From positions 1 through 64,000 of the forward strand of contig JADZEX010000020.1 of NCBI GenBank assembly GCA_020850355.1: DNA of 64,000 bases, written 5' to 3'. Shown piece by piece: positions 33,406-41,225 of the stretch. The translations under genes and the position numbers were made by a program. The DNA comes from Fimbriimonadaceae bacterium (GTDB taxonomy: Bacteria; Armatimonadota; UBA10988). Every line of letters begins with the position of its first letter. The stretch's first letter is position 1. Under the pieces are notes generated by a model that did no database searches, was not told the origin of the DNA, and worked only from the letters and a program-made list of their open reading frames with translations.

Positions 33406-36303
33406 TCAGCGGGTCCAGTTGCGCGCCGCCGGCCGCACTCCTTCGGCCACTGGCTCCACGACCACGCTCTGGCCGCGTTGCGGCGCAGTGGCCGGGAAGT
33501 GCAGCACCCGGCCATCAGGCAGCCGGGCCGCGACCATCCACTCCAGCGCCAGCCCGCGGGCCGGCGGCAGCTCGACCTGCCAGACCCCGCGCCCGCGGTG
33601 CGTCGCCGGCAACGGCCGCCAGCGCGGCTCACCCAGCGCCCGCACGGCCGCGCTGACCGTCACGCTGCGCGGTGCGAGCACCCGGACCGGCAGCCGCAAG
33701 CGCTCCCCCGGCGCCACGCTGCCGCGCAAGGTGGTCACCACCACCCGTGGCGGGCCGGCGTAGTCGGTCGGCTGCCCCGGCAGGTCGGTCAGGCCGAGCT
33801 TCGCCAGCCGCTGGTCGAGCGGTGGCAGCAGGCGCGGCACGGTGTGGCACTCGAAGTTCATCACGCTGCCCAGCTCGCCCGGCGTGCTGACGGTCGCCAA
33901 GAGGCTGCCACTGACTTCGGCCAGGGCCGCCAAGACGGCCCGGCGGCGCTCCAGGGCCGCCGGCAGGAGCGTTGGCCGGGCCGCGGCGGCGCCCCGCTCT
34001 GCCGCTTCCACGGCCGCGCTCAGCTCGTGCCAGCGGCACCGCAACAGAGCCTGCGCCCGAGCGCAGCGGAAGGTCTCCAGCCAGTAGTCGAAGCGCTCCC
34101 GTTCACCCGCGCCACGGATCTGCGGCCGCAGCGCGGCGAACTGCTCGACGAACGCAAACTCGCTGGCGACCTGCTCCCACGGCCGCCCGTCCGGGCCGAG
34201 GCCACCGGGTCCGTCCAGCCAGGTCGAAACCCGTGGGAAGTCGCCATCGAGCCGGCCGAAGATGGCGGCGGCCGCCGGCCCGACGACCGGGCCGAACTCG
34301 GCGCGGCACCAGTCGGCGTAGAAGTCGCCAACGGGGGCGTAACGGCCGGTGTCGGCCACCACCGGCAGGTCGGCCTCAAACTCGCCCCAGGCCGGCCCGC
34401 CGCAGTTGATCCGGCGCGTCAGCCCCGGCCCGTGCACCTCAAACGCTGCGAGGCACGGGAACTCAACCTCGCGGGTGAACTCGAGGTCGAACCAGCCATC
34501 GGCCACGTTGACCTCGTCGTAGACGCAGTCCAGCGCCCGGTCCTGGCCCAACCGCGCGAACAGGTCGAGCCCCTGCAGGACCTGTCGCCCTTCCAGGCGC
34601 ACGCCGAAGACCCGCTTGTTGGCCTCGCCGTAGTGCGGTTCGACGAACCGCAGGACGACGCGGTAACGGCCGTTGGGGACCGGCAGCCGGTAGGCCGAGA
34701 CGTCGTAGCGCACGTCGCGGTAGAGCGGGTCGAGGTCGGTGTCGGCGACGTCGGCCGGTGGGAAATGCGCCACCCGCCCGCCCACCGCGCCGAGCAGCTT
34801 CGGCGGAACGGTGCCCTGCCAGGACTGCTCCCACCCCGCCGCCGCCAGGGCGGCGATGTTCGGCGCCAGGACGCGGGTGCGCCAGTGGATCCCGAGCAGG
34901 CCGGTGCAGCCGTAACGCAGCGCGTCGGTGGCGTCCTGGCGCATCCGACCAGCCCAGAGCTGCGCCGTCAACAGGCCGGGGTCGTCCTCCAGCCAGGGAA
35001 TCGCCCAGCGCGGTCGCTGGCCCAGCCGGCTGAAGGCCGGGTCCACCGCCGTGTTGCCGACGTTGCGGTTGATCGCTGCGAAGGGCATCGCCCCGGGCAG
35101 CTCACGATGGAACAGCGCCCGGTCCTCTTGTGGTCCGAGCACCCAGCCGCAGGTCGCCAGCCCGAACGGCTGCCCGACCGCCTGCAAAGCGGCCCAGGCA
35201 GTCCGTAGATCGGCCAGGGTCGCCGCGCTCTGGGCCGGCTGGTTGCCGTCCCAGGTCCAGTTCTCGGGGGTCCAGAGCCAGTACCAGTCAACTCCCCCGA
35301 GCCGTTTCAGCCGCTCGAAGGTCCCCTCGTAGACCCGCTGGCGGGTCGCCGGGTCGGCCGGATCGAGGCCCTGCTGGCGCAGGCGCGCGGTCAACTCGGC
35401 CGGCCAGTGCAACGGCGTCTCGGTGCCGACGCAGATCCGTACGCCGCGTTGCCGCGCCGCGGCAAAGGCGGTTGCCAGCATCCGGCCGGCCGCGTTGTAG
35501 ACCTCGGCCGCCGCCTCGACGGTTGCCGGCCGCGGCAGATGCGGTCCCATCACCTCCGGCCCGGCGGCCTCCGTGGCGAACAGCTCGGCGGCGCCGTGCG
35601 CCCAGTGGCCGGTCGACCGCGCCTGGTAGCCCCAGTTGCCGCGCTGCGTGTTGTGCCAGCTCGCCGGATAGGCCCAGCGCACGGCGCCGTCAGGAGCGAG
35701 GTCGGTGGCCAGCCCATGCCACACGGCCAACTCCGGCCCGACGCCGCCCGGCGGGTAGTTGTGGAGGCCCAGGAAGTTCATCCCCAGCTTCGGCAACTGC
35801 CCGCCGACCGCCCGGTAGTCGTCCAGGTCCCACCAGTCGGGCCCTTCGGGGAAGTCGTGAAACGGCTGGATGCCGCGCACCTCGAAGAGCGGCTGGCGAC
35901 GCTCGACGAAGGGCGCGGGCGGCCACGCCGCCGGCTGGTCCGGCAGCGTGTCACCGTGCAGCCCGAACCGCGCCCCGAGCCGCTCGGCCAGGCGATAGGC
36001 GGCGTACAGCACGGCGGCCTCGTCGCCCCCCAGCAGATCGAGCTGCAGGTGCTGGCCGTGCCGCCGCGCGCGCAGCAGGGTGCCCTGCGGCGGCACCGCC
36101 TCACTGGCCGGCGCGCGACCGACCCGCACGGTCACGCCGCCGGGTGTCGCGCGCGGCGCCAGGCTCAGCCGGGCGCCGGTGCACAGGTAGACGTAGCGCA
36201 CCACCTCCCGCGCCGCGAGTTGCTCCGCGAAGGAGGCACCCGCCGGGCTCACCACCACCCCACCGGGCGCCAGGCAGCAGGTCAGCAGCCAGGCGAGTGT
36301 CAT
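33406..36303 (-). CDS. Secreted glycoside-hydrolase-like protein with malectin domain
   Basis: The protein has 965 residues. The N-terminal signal is weak (MTLAWLLTCCLAPGG). Residues 20-125 resemble the alpha-glucuronidase-type N domain (EQLAAREVVRYVYLCTGARL, then AVLYAAYRLAERLG). A TIM-barrel-like region (about 130-480) has LPKLGMNFLGLHNYP and GVDWYWLWTPENWTWDG, where the Glu could be catalytic. A malectin domain (about 520-625) has VPNGRYRVVLRFVEPHYGE and VNVADGWFDLEF. A helical region and a C-terminal Ig-like domain follow. I cannot assign a GH family. The order recalls GH67/GH115-like architectures, but sequence support is limited. Confidence 0.75.
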   Translation of the reverse strand: MTLAWLLTCCLAPGGVVVSPAGASFAEQLAAREVVRYVYLCTGARLSLAPRATPGGVTVRVGRAPASEAVPPQGTLLRARRHGQHLQLDLLGGDEAAVLYAAYRLAERLGARFGLHGDTLPDQPAAWPPAPFVERRQPLFEVRGIQPFHDFPEGPDWWDLDDYRAVGGQLPKLGMNFLGLHNYPPGGVGPELAVWHGLATDLAPDGAVRWAYPASWHNTQRGNWGYQARSTGHWAHGAAELFATEAAGPEVMGPHLPRPATVEAAAEVYNAAGRMLATAFAAARQRGVRICVGTETPLHWPAELTARLRQQGLDPADPATRQRVYEGTFERLKRLGGVDWYWLWTPENWTWDGNQPAQSAATLADLRTAWAALQAVGQPFGLATCGWVLGPQEDRALFHRELPGAMPFAAINRNVGNTAVDPAFSRLGQRPRWAIPWLEDDPGLLTAQLWAGRMRQDATDALRYGCTGLLGIHWRTRVLAPNIAALAAAGWEQSWQGTVPPKLLGAVGGRVAHFPPADVADTDLDPLYRDVRYDVSAYRLPVPNGRYRVVLRFVEPHYGEANKRVFGVRLEGRQVLQGLDLFARLGQDRALDCVYDEVNVADGWFDLEFTREVEFPCLAAFEVHGPGLTRRINCGGPAWGEFEADLPVVADTGRYAPVGDFYADWCRAEFGPVVGPAAAAIFGRLDGDFPRVSTWLDGPGGLGPDGRPWEQVASEFAFVEQFAALRPQIRGAGERERFDYWLETFRCARAQALLRCRWHELSAAVEAAERGAAAARPTLLPAALERRRAVLAALAEVSGSLLATVSTPGELGSVMNFECHTVPRLLPPLDQRLAKLGLTDLPGQPTDYAGPPRVVVTTLRGSVAPGERLRLPVRVLAPRSVTVSAAVRALGEPRWRPLPATHRGRGVWQVELPPARGLALEWMVAARLPDGRVLHFPATAPQRGQSVVVEPVAEGVRPAARNWTR

Positions 36304-36354
36304 CGACGGCTCCTGCTGCCGACTTCGCGCCGCGGCCCGGCCTACCTGCCAACG

Positions 36355-38070
36355 TCAAGGGGCGGTGCCGCGGGGGCCGCGGTAGGTCGGGTCGAGGTAG
36401 TAGACGACCTCGTTGCGCGGTCCGGAGGTGGTGCGGGGCAGGCGGAACGGGAAGCGGGGATCCACCACCCGGCGACCGTCGACCAGCAGGCAGAGCTCGC
36501 TGAGGCTGGCCTGGCGCCCGGCGCCGACCCGCAGCACCACCTTGCGCAACCGTCCCAGCGGCGCCTCGCCACGGAACTCCAGCCGGGTGCCGCTGGCGCT
36601 GGTCGGCAGGCTGCCGACGGCCAGGCTGGCGCCGTGGAGGTCCAACTGGTCGTCGGCGGCCAGGTTGCCGCGTAGCAGACCGTGGTACTCCACCGCGCCC
36701 GGCGTGGCCGGCTCGGTCGGACCCTCGGTGAGGACCACCGGCAGCGTTTCGGTCCAGCTCGCGGTGCCGTCGGACGCCGTCAGCGTCAGGTCGTAGATCC
36801 CCTGCGGCGCCCCGCCGCTGGCCACCTGGCCGCTGAAGCTGGTCGTCAGCGCGCCGGTCCGTTGAACCGTCAACTCGCTCCTGGTGCCGGCCAGCTCGGC
36901 GGTGACCGTGCGGATCCGTCCGCCCAGATCGAGCACCTGACCCTGGACCTGGGTGGTGGCCTGCCAGGTGGCCTCGAACCCGGGCCGCTGCAGGTCGATG
37001 GCGTGCGGCTCGGCCCAGTCCCCATAGGCCCACTCCACCTGCGTGTCGGCCAGGCGGTAGACGACATAGCCGAAGGGCTGCGGCGGGAACGGCAGGTAGC
37101 CGTGCCAGGCGTAGCTGGTGGCGCCGCCCACCACCTGCGGCGCCCCACCCCATTGGCTGCTGCCGCGGCTGTGCCAGTGGCCGCAGAGCGTCAGCAGCAG
37201 CCGGCGTCCAGTCAACAGCCCGGCCAGCTCCTGGTCGCCGGCGGCGTCGCCCAGCGGCTCGTGCACCGCGATCACCAGGGGCTCGCCGGGCGGCACGTCG
37301 GCAAGGTACTGGCGCAGCCAGGCGACCGTCGCCGCGGTCACGCCATAGCCCACCTGGCGACCATCAACGGTCGTGGCGTCGAGGCAGAGGAAGTGGTAGG
37401 CGCCCCACCGGAAGGCGTAGCAGCAAGGTCCCAGACTGCCGCGGTAGAGCGCTTTGCCAAACCCGACGCTAGTCTCCGCGACGGCCTGGTTGGCGGTGCC
37501 CCAGACCTCGTGGTTGCCGGGCAGCTCGCGCAGCGGCCGGCGCAGGGCGGCGGTGTCGCGCTGGTAGCCGGTCAACAGCTCCTGCGCCGCGTCCGCCGTG
37601 GTGCCGTTCCAGTCACGGACCAGGTCACCCGTGTGCAGCACGAACCGCACGCTCGGCGGGAGGGCGTTGAGGGCGGCGATGTACTGCTGGTACTGCGGGC
37701 TGGCGGTCGGATTCCAGTGCATGTCGGTGCCCTGGACAAAGGTCAACGGCCCGCTCTGATCCTGCCGCACCAGCGCAAAGTCGATGGCGGCGCCGGCCGT
37801 CACCGGTTGCCACCAGCGACCGCTCGGCCAGGTGCCGCTGGGGTTGACCACAAACACCGTGGCCGGGCCGGCGAGGGTCAGTTGGTACCGCCCGGCGGCA
37901 TCGCTGCGGACCAGGCTGGTCTCGTCGGACACCACCACCCCGGCCAGCGGCGGCTCGTCGGCGCTCAGCCGGCCGTCACCGTTCACGTCCAGCCCGACGC
38001 GTCCGCGGACCACCGCGCCGTGCGCCAGCGCGGGGAGTGCCAGCAGCCAGATCCACCGTTGTCGCCCCAT
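36355..38070 (-). CDS. Secreted calcineurin-like metallophosphoesterase
   Basis: This 571-residue protein has a signal peptide (MGRQRWIWLLALPALAHG). An SdrD-B/CNA-like beta domain (about 20-100) begins GRVGLDVNGDGRLSADEPP. The metallophosphoesterase core (about 100-330) carries the metal ligands in VQGTDMHWNP, HTGDLVRDWNG, LPGNHEVWG, AVHEPLG and LCGHWHSRG. The C-terminal half (330-571) is beta-rich with Ig-like and binding-module-like segments. This architecture matches secreted phosphoesterases found with polysaccharide genes; the substrate is unknown. ATG 38070 is chosen over 38079 because it gives a better signal sequence. Confidence 0.88.
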   Translation of the reverse strand: MGRQRWIWLLALPALAHGAVVRGRVGLDVNGDGRLSADEPPLAGVVVSDETSLVRSDAAGRYQLTLAGPATVFVVNPSGTWPSGRWWQPVTAGAAIDFALVRQDQSGPLTFVQGTDMHWNPTASPQYQQYIAALNALPPSVRFVLHTGDLVRDWNGTTADAAQELLTGYQRDTAALRRPLRELPGNHEVWGTANQAVAETSVGFGKALYRGSLGPCCYAFRWGAYHFLCLDATTVDGRQVGYGVTAATVAWLRQYLADVPPGEPLVIAVHEPLGDAAGDQELAGLLTGRRLLLTLCGHWHSRGSSQWGGAPQVVGGATSYAWHGYLPFPPQPFGYVVYRLADTQVEWAYGDWAEPHAIDLQRPGFEATWQATTQVQGQVLDLGGRIRTVTAELAGTRSELTVQRTGALTTSFSGQVASGGAPQGIYDLTLTASDGTASWTETLPVVLTEGPTEPATPGAVEYHGLLRGNLAADDQLDLHGASLAVGSLPTSASGTRLEFRGEAPLGRLRKVVLRVGAGRQASLSELCLLVDGRRVVDPRFPFRLPRTTSGPRNEVVYYLDPTYRGPRGTAP

Positions 38071-38124
38071 CGGTGCCACACCCAGCGGCAGTCTAGCACC
38101 CGGCCGCGTGCGGCTCCAGGGCGA

Positions 38125-38481
38125 TCAGCGGTAGCAGCAGAACTGCACCCGATAGCCGTCCGGGTCGTGACACGTGGCGAGCCAGCCAAAGGACTCGTCG
38201 CGCCGGTCGGTGACCAGCAGTCCAGCCTGACGCAGACTGGCGAGGGCGGTCTCGTAGCCCGCGGCGTCGGTGGCAAACGACAGACTGCAGCCGCAATCGG
38301 GGGTCACCCGCAGGTCAGCGCCGGCCGGGTGGAGGCCCAGGCTGACCCCACCGCCGAGGTCGAGTTGGCTCCAGTGCGGACCGTCGACGGTCACCGTCAG
38401 TCCGAGCCGGTCGCGGTAGAAGGCCAGCGACCGGGCGACATCCGCGACGACCAGCATCACCAGGTTGAACGATCCAAGCAT
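38125..38481 (-). CDS. VOC superfamily (glyoxalase-like) protein
   Basis: This 118-residue protein is one vicinal-oxygen-chelate unit pair: VADVARSLAFYRDRLGL at the start, SQLDLGGGVSLGLHPAG in the middle and FGWLATCHDPDGYRVQFCCY at the end. Metal ligands are likely a His or Gln in strand 1 (HWSQLDLG) and residues near DPDGYRVQF. It is cytoplasmic. Substrates in this superfamily range from methylglyoxal adducts to antibiotics and cannot be predicted here. It stands alone between a phosphoesterase gene and a divergent sugar kinase. Confidence 0.88.
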   Translation of the reverse strand: MLGSFNLVMLVVADVARSLAFYRDRLGLTVTVDGPHWSQLDLGGGVSLGLHPAGADLRVTPDCGCSLSFATDAAGYETALASLRQAGLLVTDRRDESFGWLATCHDPDGYRVQFCCYR

Positions 38482-38530
38482 CGCGCTCTCCGTGGCTCAT
38501 GATGCCGCACCTCGCCGCGGGACGTCCCTC

Positions 38531-38559
38531 TTCCACCGAATCGCGCCGTCGGCTATGAT
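38531..38559 (+). promoter_or_regulatory. Putative sigma-70-type promoter of the PfkB kinase gene
   Basis: TTCCAC (38531-38536) and TATGAT (38554-38559) are spaced by 17 bases and lie 28 bases before the GTG start, followed by AGGAG (38575-38579). The -10 is a five-of-six match and the -35 only three of six. The site was read by eye. Confidence 0.45.
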
Positions 38560-38586
38560 CGCGATCGAAGCGCTAGGAGTCAGACC

Positions 38587-39693
38587 GTGCCGACCATCGA
38601 CCTGCAGCTCAAGCCCGCCGCCGAATGCCGTTACGACGTGCTCGCGCTCGGCGAGATCATGCTCCGACTCGATCCCGGCGAGGGCCGCATCCATACCACG
38701 CGTGAGTTCCGAGCCTGGGAGGGCGGTGGCGAATACAATGTGGCGCGCGGTCTGCGGCGGGTCTTCGGCTGGCGGGCAGCGGTCGCCACGGCTTTCGCCG
38801 ACAACCCGGTCGGCCGGCTGGTCGAGGACTTCATCCTGCAGGGCGGCGTCGACACCGCGCTGATCAAGTGGGTCCCCTACGACGGCATCGGCCGCAGCGT
38901 GCGCAACGGGCTCAACTTCACCGAGCGCGGCTTCGGCGTCCGCGGCGCGGTCGGTTGCAGCGACCGCGGCCACACCGCCGCCAGCCAGCTCCGGCCGGGT
39001 GACATCGACTGGCAGCACATCTTCGGCACGTTGGGCGTGCGCTGGATGCACACCGGCGGCATCTTCGCCGCGTTGGGCGAGCACACCCCGGACGTCGTGG
39101 AAGAGGCGATGACTGTGGCCCGGCAGCACGGCACCCGGATCAGCTACGACCTGAACTTCCGACCCTCCCTCTGGAAGGGCATCGGCGGCACGACCAAGGC
39201 CCAGGAGGTCAATCGCCGGCTGGCCAAGATGGTCGACGTGATGATCGGCAACGAAGAGGACTTCACCGCGGCGCTGGGCTTCGAGGTGGAAGGCGTCGAC
39301 GCCAACCTGACCGACCTCGAGACCGCCAAGTTCGAGACCATGATTCGGCGGGCCGTGGCAGCCTATCCCAACTTCCAGGTCGTCGCGACGACCCTCCGCG
39401 GTGTCAAGACAGCGACCGTCAACGACTGGGGCGCCATCTGCTGGGCCGGCGGCGAGTTCTTCCAGGCCAGGCACCGCCCCGGTCTGGAGATCCTCGACCG
39501 CGTCGGCGGCGGCGACAGCTTCGCCTCGGGCCTGATCTACGGGTTGGTGACCTCCGGCGACCCCGCTCAGGCCGTCAACTACGGCGCCGCCCACGGCGCG
39601 CTGGCGATGACCACCCCGGGCGACACCTCGATGGCGACCCTGGCGGAGGTCACCAAGCTGGTCGGCGGCGGCGGCGCGCGGGTCGACCGGTGA
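38587..39693 (+). CDS. PfkB-family sugar kinase, 2-keto-3-deoxygluconate kinase-like
   Basis: This 368-residue ribokinase-fold enzyme starts at a GTG with AGGAG seven bases upstream. It has DVLALGEIMLRLDPGEG near the N terminus and the substrate-binding WEGGGEYNVARGLRRVFG. SYDLNFRPSLWKG and MIGNEEDF are in the middle. The PfkB signature is DRVGGGDSFASGLIYGL, with the catalytic Asp in GGGD. The RPSLW segment and overall pattern fit KDG kinases, which phosphorylate 2-keto-3-deoxygluconate from pectin breakdown. That would suit the neighbouring rhamnogalacturonan enzymes, but other sugars are possible. No KDPG aldolase is in the window. Confidence 0.88.
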   Translation: MPTIDLQLKPAAECRYDVLALGEIMLRLDPGEGRIHTTREFRAWEGGGEYNVARGLRRVFGWRAAVATAFADNPVGRLVEDFILQGGVDTALIKWVPYDGIGRSVRNGLNFTERGFGVRGAVGCSDRGHTAASQLRPGDIDWQHIFGTLGVRWMHTGGIFAALGEHTPDVVEEAMTVARQHGTRISYDLNFRPSLWKGIGGTTKAQEVNRRLAKMVDVMIGNEEDFTAALGFEVEGVDANLTDLETAKFETMIRRAVAAYPNFQVVATTLRGVKTATVNDWGAICWAGGEFFQARHRPGLEILDRVGGGDSFASGLIYGLVTSGDPAQAVNYGAAHGALAMTTPGDTSMATLAEVTKLVGGGGARVDR

Positions 39694-39700
39694 CGTCGGA

Positions 39701-39730
39701 CGGACAGGCGGGCCGAGCGTGTAGTAGAAT
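39701..39730 (+). promoter_or_regulatory. Putative promoter of the RelE-like/Shedu pair
   Basis: CGGACA (39701-39706) and TAGAAT (39725-39730) are separated by 18 bases, 31 bases before the RelE-like ATG. The -10 matches five of six positions and the -35 four. A GGGAGAA purine stretch precedes the ATG. The call was made by eye and is tentative. Confidence 0.35.
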
Positions 39731-39761
39731 GGAGCCAGGGGCTGCTGACGGGAGAAGCACG

Positions 39762-40028
39762 ATGCTGGCGGTGGAGTTCACACGAGGTGCCGAGACAGCA
39801 GTGGCGCAGCTCACGCTGGCAGAGCAACGCAGCGTCGAGCACCTGGTGGCCACCATTGCGGCCAATCCGGCGGCGCTCCAGCCGCAGTGGCGAGTGCCGC
39901 AACATCAGGACCTGTATGTGGCGCCAGCCGCAGATCTCCGAATCGTGCTGCGCCTTTCGCCAACGGCCGTCGTGGTGCAGGACGTCACCAGCCGGGCGGT
40001 CTACGAAGCCTATCGGCAGCCAGCCTGA
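39762..40028 (+). CDS. RelE/ParE-superfamily toxin-like protein
   Basis: This 88-residue protein has the RelE/ParE plan: strand VEFTRGAE, helices with LTLAEQRSVEHLVATIAANP, then strands QHQDLYVAPAADLRIVLRLS, AVVVQDVTS and the terminal RAVYEAYR. Family members usually cleave ribosome-bound mRNA or inhibit gyrase and are neutralised by an antitoxin encoded beside them. No antitoxin-sized gene is adjacent. Instead a Shedu-like gene starts six bases after the stop. ATG 39762 is preferred to an in-frame ATG at 39690 that overlaps the end of the kinase gene. Activity is not established. Confidence 0.7.
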   Translation: MLAVEFTRGAETAVAQLTLAEQRSVEHLVATIAANPAALQPQWRVPQHQDLYVAPAADLRIVLRLSPTAVVVQDVTSRAVYEAYRQPA

Positions 40029-40034
40029 GCCGCG

Positions 40035-40655
40035 ATGGCACCACTCGAACCTCGCCATCAGTTCGACATTCGACTGGCCGTGCGCGAACTGGCCGAGTTC
40101 GGCGCCGCACTGTCAACCTTGGCGCCGCTCGGCGAGCAGCGTGACATCGTGCCGTTCTTCCGCGCTCGCCCGCAGCTCTCGGCCCTCCTGGGAAGCTGCA
40201 GCGTCAGAGCGGTGGCCCGCGATGTGCTGGCTCCGGAGTTCAGTCTCGGCGACCTGCGCGTCGATCTGCTCGTTGGCGACGCCGATCGCAGTGCGTTCTG
40301 CCTGGTGGAGTTTGAGGACGCTGCCAGATCCAGCGTGTTCCAGCTCACTCGCCGTGGGGTGCCTGCCTGGTCCGCCCGCTTTGAGCGTGGGTTCAGCCAA
40401 CTGGTCGACTGGTTCTGGAAGCTCGACGATCTTCGTCACACAACCGGGTTCCGCAGTTGCTTCGGGGACCACCCGCACTTCACCGGCCTCCTGCTGATTG
40501 GGCGTGACCAACCGCTCCGGCAACAGGAGCACCAACGCCTGCTCTGGCGCGAGCGGCATGTGCCGATTGCCGGGAATGTGGTGCAGTGCTTTACGTACGA
40601 CCAGCTCTACGAAACTCTTCGCGCGCGCTGCGAGAGCTACGGACTGCAAACCTGA
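40035..40655 (+). CDS. Shedu-like (DUF4263) nuclease-domain protein
   Basis: This 206-residue protein fits the DUF4263 domain of the Shedu anti-phage protein. It has IVPFFRARPQLSALLG near the start, then EFSLGDLRVDLLVGD with D77, CLVEFEDA with E92 and E94, and FERGFSQLVDWFWKLD with Q122. FTGLLLIGRDQP and a C-terminal QCFTYDQLYETLRAR follow. These form a PD-(D/E)xK-type nuclease core in which the usual lysine is replaced by glutamate (E-x-E). The protein is essentially the domain alone, without the long N-terminal region of some Shedu proteins. It is probably cotranscribed with the RelE-like gene. Confidence 0.78.
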   Translation: MAPLEPRHQFDIRLAVRELAEFGAALSTLAPLGEQRDIVPFFRARPQLSALLGSCSVRAVARDVLAPEFSLGDLRVDLLVGDADRSAFCLVEFEDAARSSVFQLTRRGVPAWSARFERGFSQLVDWFWKLDDLRHTTGFRSCFGDHPHFTGLLLIGRDQPLRQQEHQRLLWRERHVPIAGNVVQCFTYDQLYETLRARCESYGLQT

Positions 40656-40694
40656 GCGGTCACGCCGCCGCACCCAGCAGGCCAGAGGAAGCCC

Positions 40695-41225
40695 TCACGG
40701 CCCCTTCCCGCCGACCGCGCGGTAGTTTTCCAGCGGCCAGAGGGCCCAGACATACAGGCCGCGACCGTCCGGCAGCCTGGCGCTCCGCAGGACCGCCGCG
40801 GGCGACTTCGTGCCGGTGGTCGAGTTGAACGTGAAGATCGGCACCTTGGTCCACTCGCGATCACAGCGGTAGTCCGGCAACTCGACCGTCGTGCCGTCGG
40901 CGAAGCGCAGCGTGATCTGGTAGGTCGTGTCGAAAGCGATGCGGGCGGTGGCGGTGAACCAGGTCCGGCCCCCACGTTCCCAAGGCGCCGTCGACAGTTG
41001 CTGCTCGCCCCGCGGTCCGCGCACGCGCACCGTGGCTCCCCGGCCGCTGGTGGGGTCGACCGCCGTCGGGCCCTTGGTCGGATCGGTGCGCAGGCCGCCG
41101 ATCACCAGATAGACCTCCTCGCCAGCGCCGCTGTCCTGGGCCAGCGCCGCCAGACAGACCGTCGCGGCGATCAGGCGCAGCGCGACCCGCAGACCTGGCA
41201 CGGCCAACTTGGCGGTACTAATCAA
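40695..41225 (-). CDS. Small secreted protein, function unknown
   Basis: This protein of up to 176 residues has an N-terminal signal-like segment (GLRVALRLIAATVCLAALAQ). A beta-rich body follows, with EEVYLVIGGLRTDPT, PWERGGRTWFTATARIAFD and a C-terminal DGRGLYVWALWPLENYRAV. I do not recognise the family. The start is a TTG at 41225 overlapping the stop of the upstream gene, or a GTG at 41201; both keep the hydrophobic segment. It is downstream of, and overlapping with, a secreted beta-helix protein, so it is likely exported and cotranscribed with it. Confidence 0.65.
   Translation of the reverse strand: MISTAKLAVPGLRVALRLIAATVCLAALAQDSGAGEEVYLVIGGLRTDPTKGPTAVDPTSGRGATVRVRGPRGEQQLSTAPWERGGRTWFTATARIAFDTTYQITLRFADGTTVELPDYRCDREWTKVPIFTFNSTTGTKSPAAVLRSARLPDGRGLYVWALWPLENYRAVGGKGP

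Noticed and set aside
30795-33656. A 953-codon plus-strand open frame
   Set aside because: It is antisense to the FAD oxidoreductase whose Rossmann and GGNASE motifs are clear.
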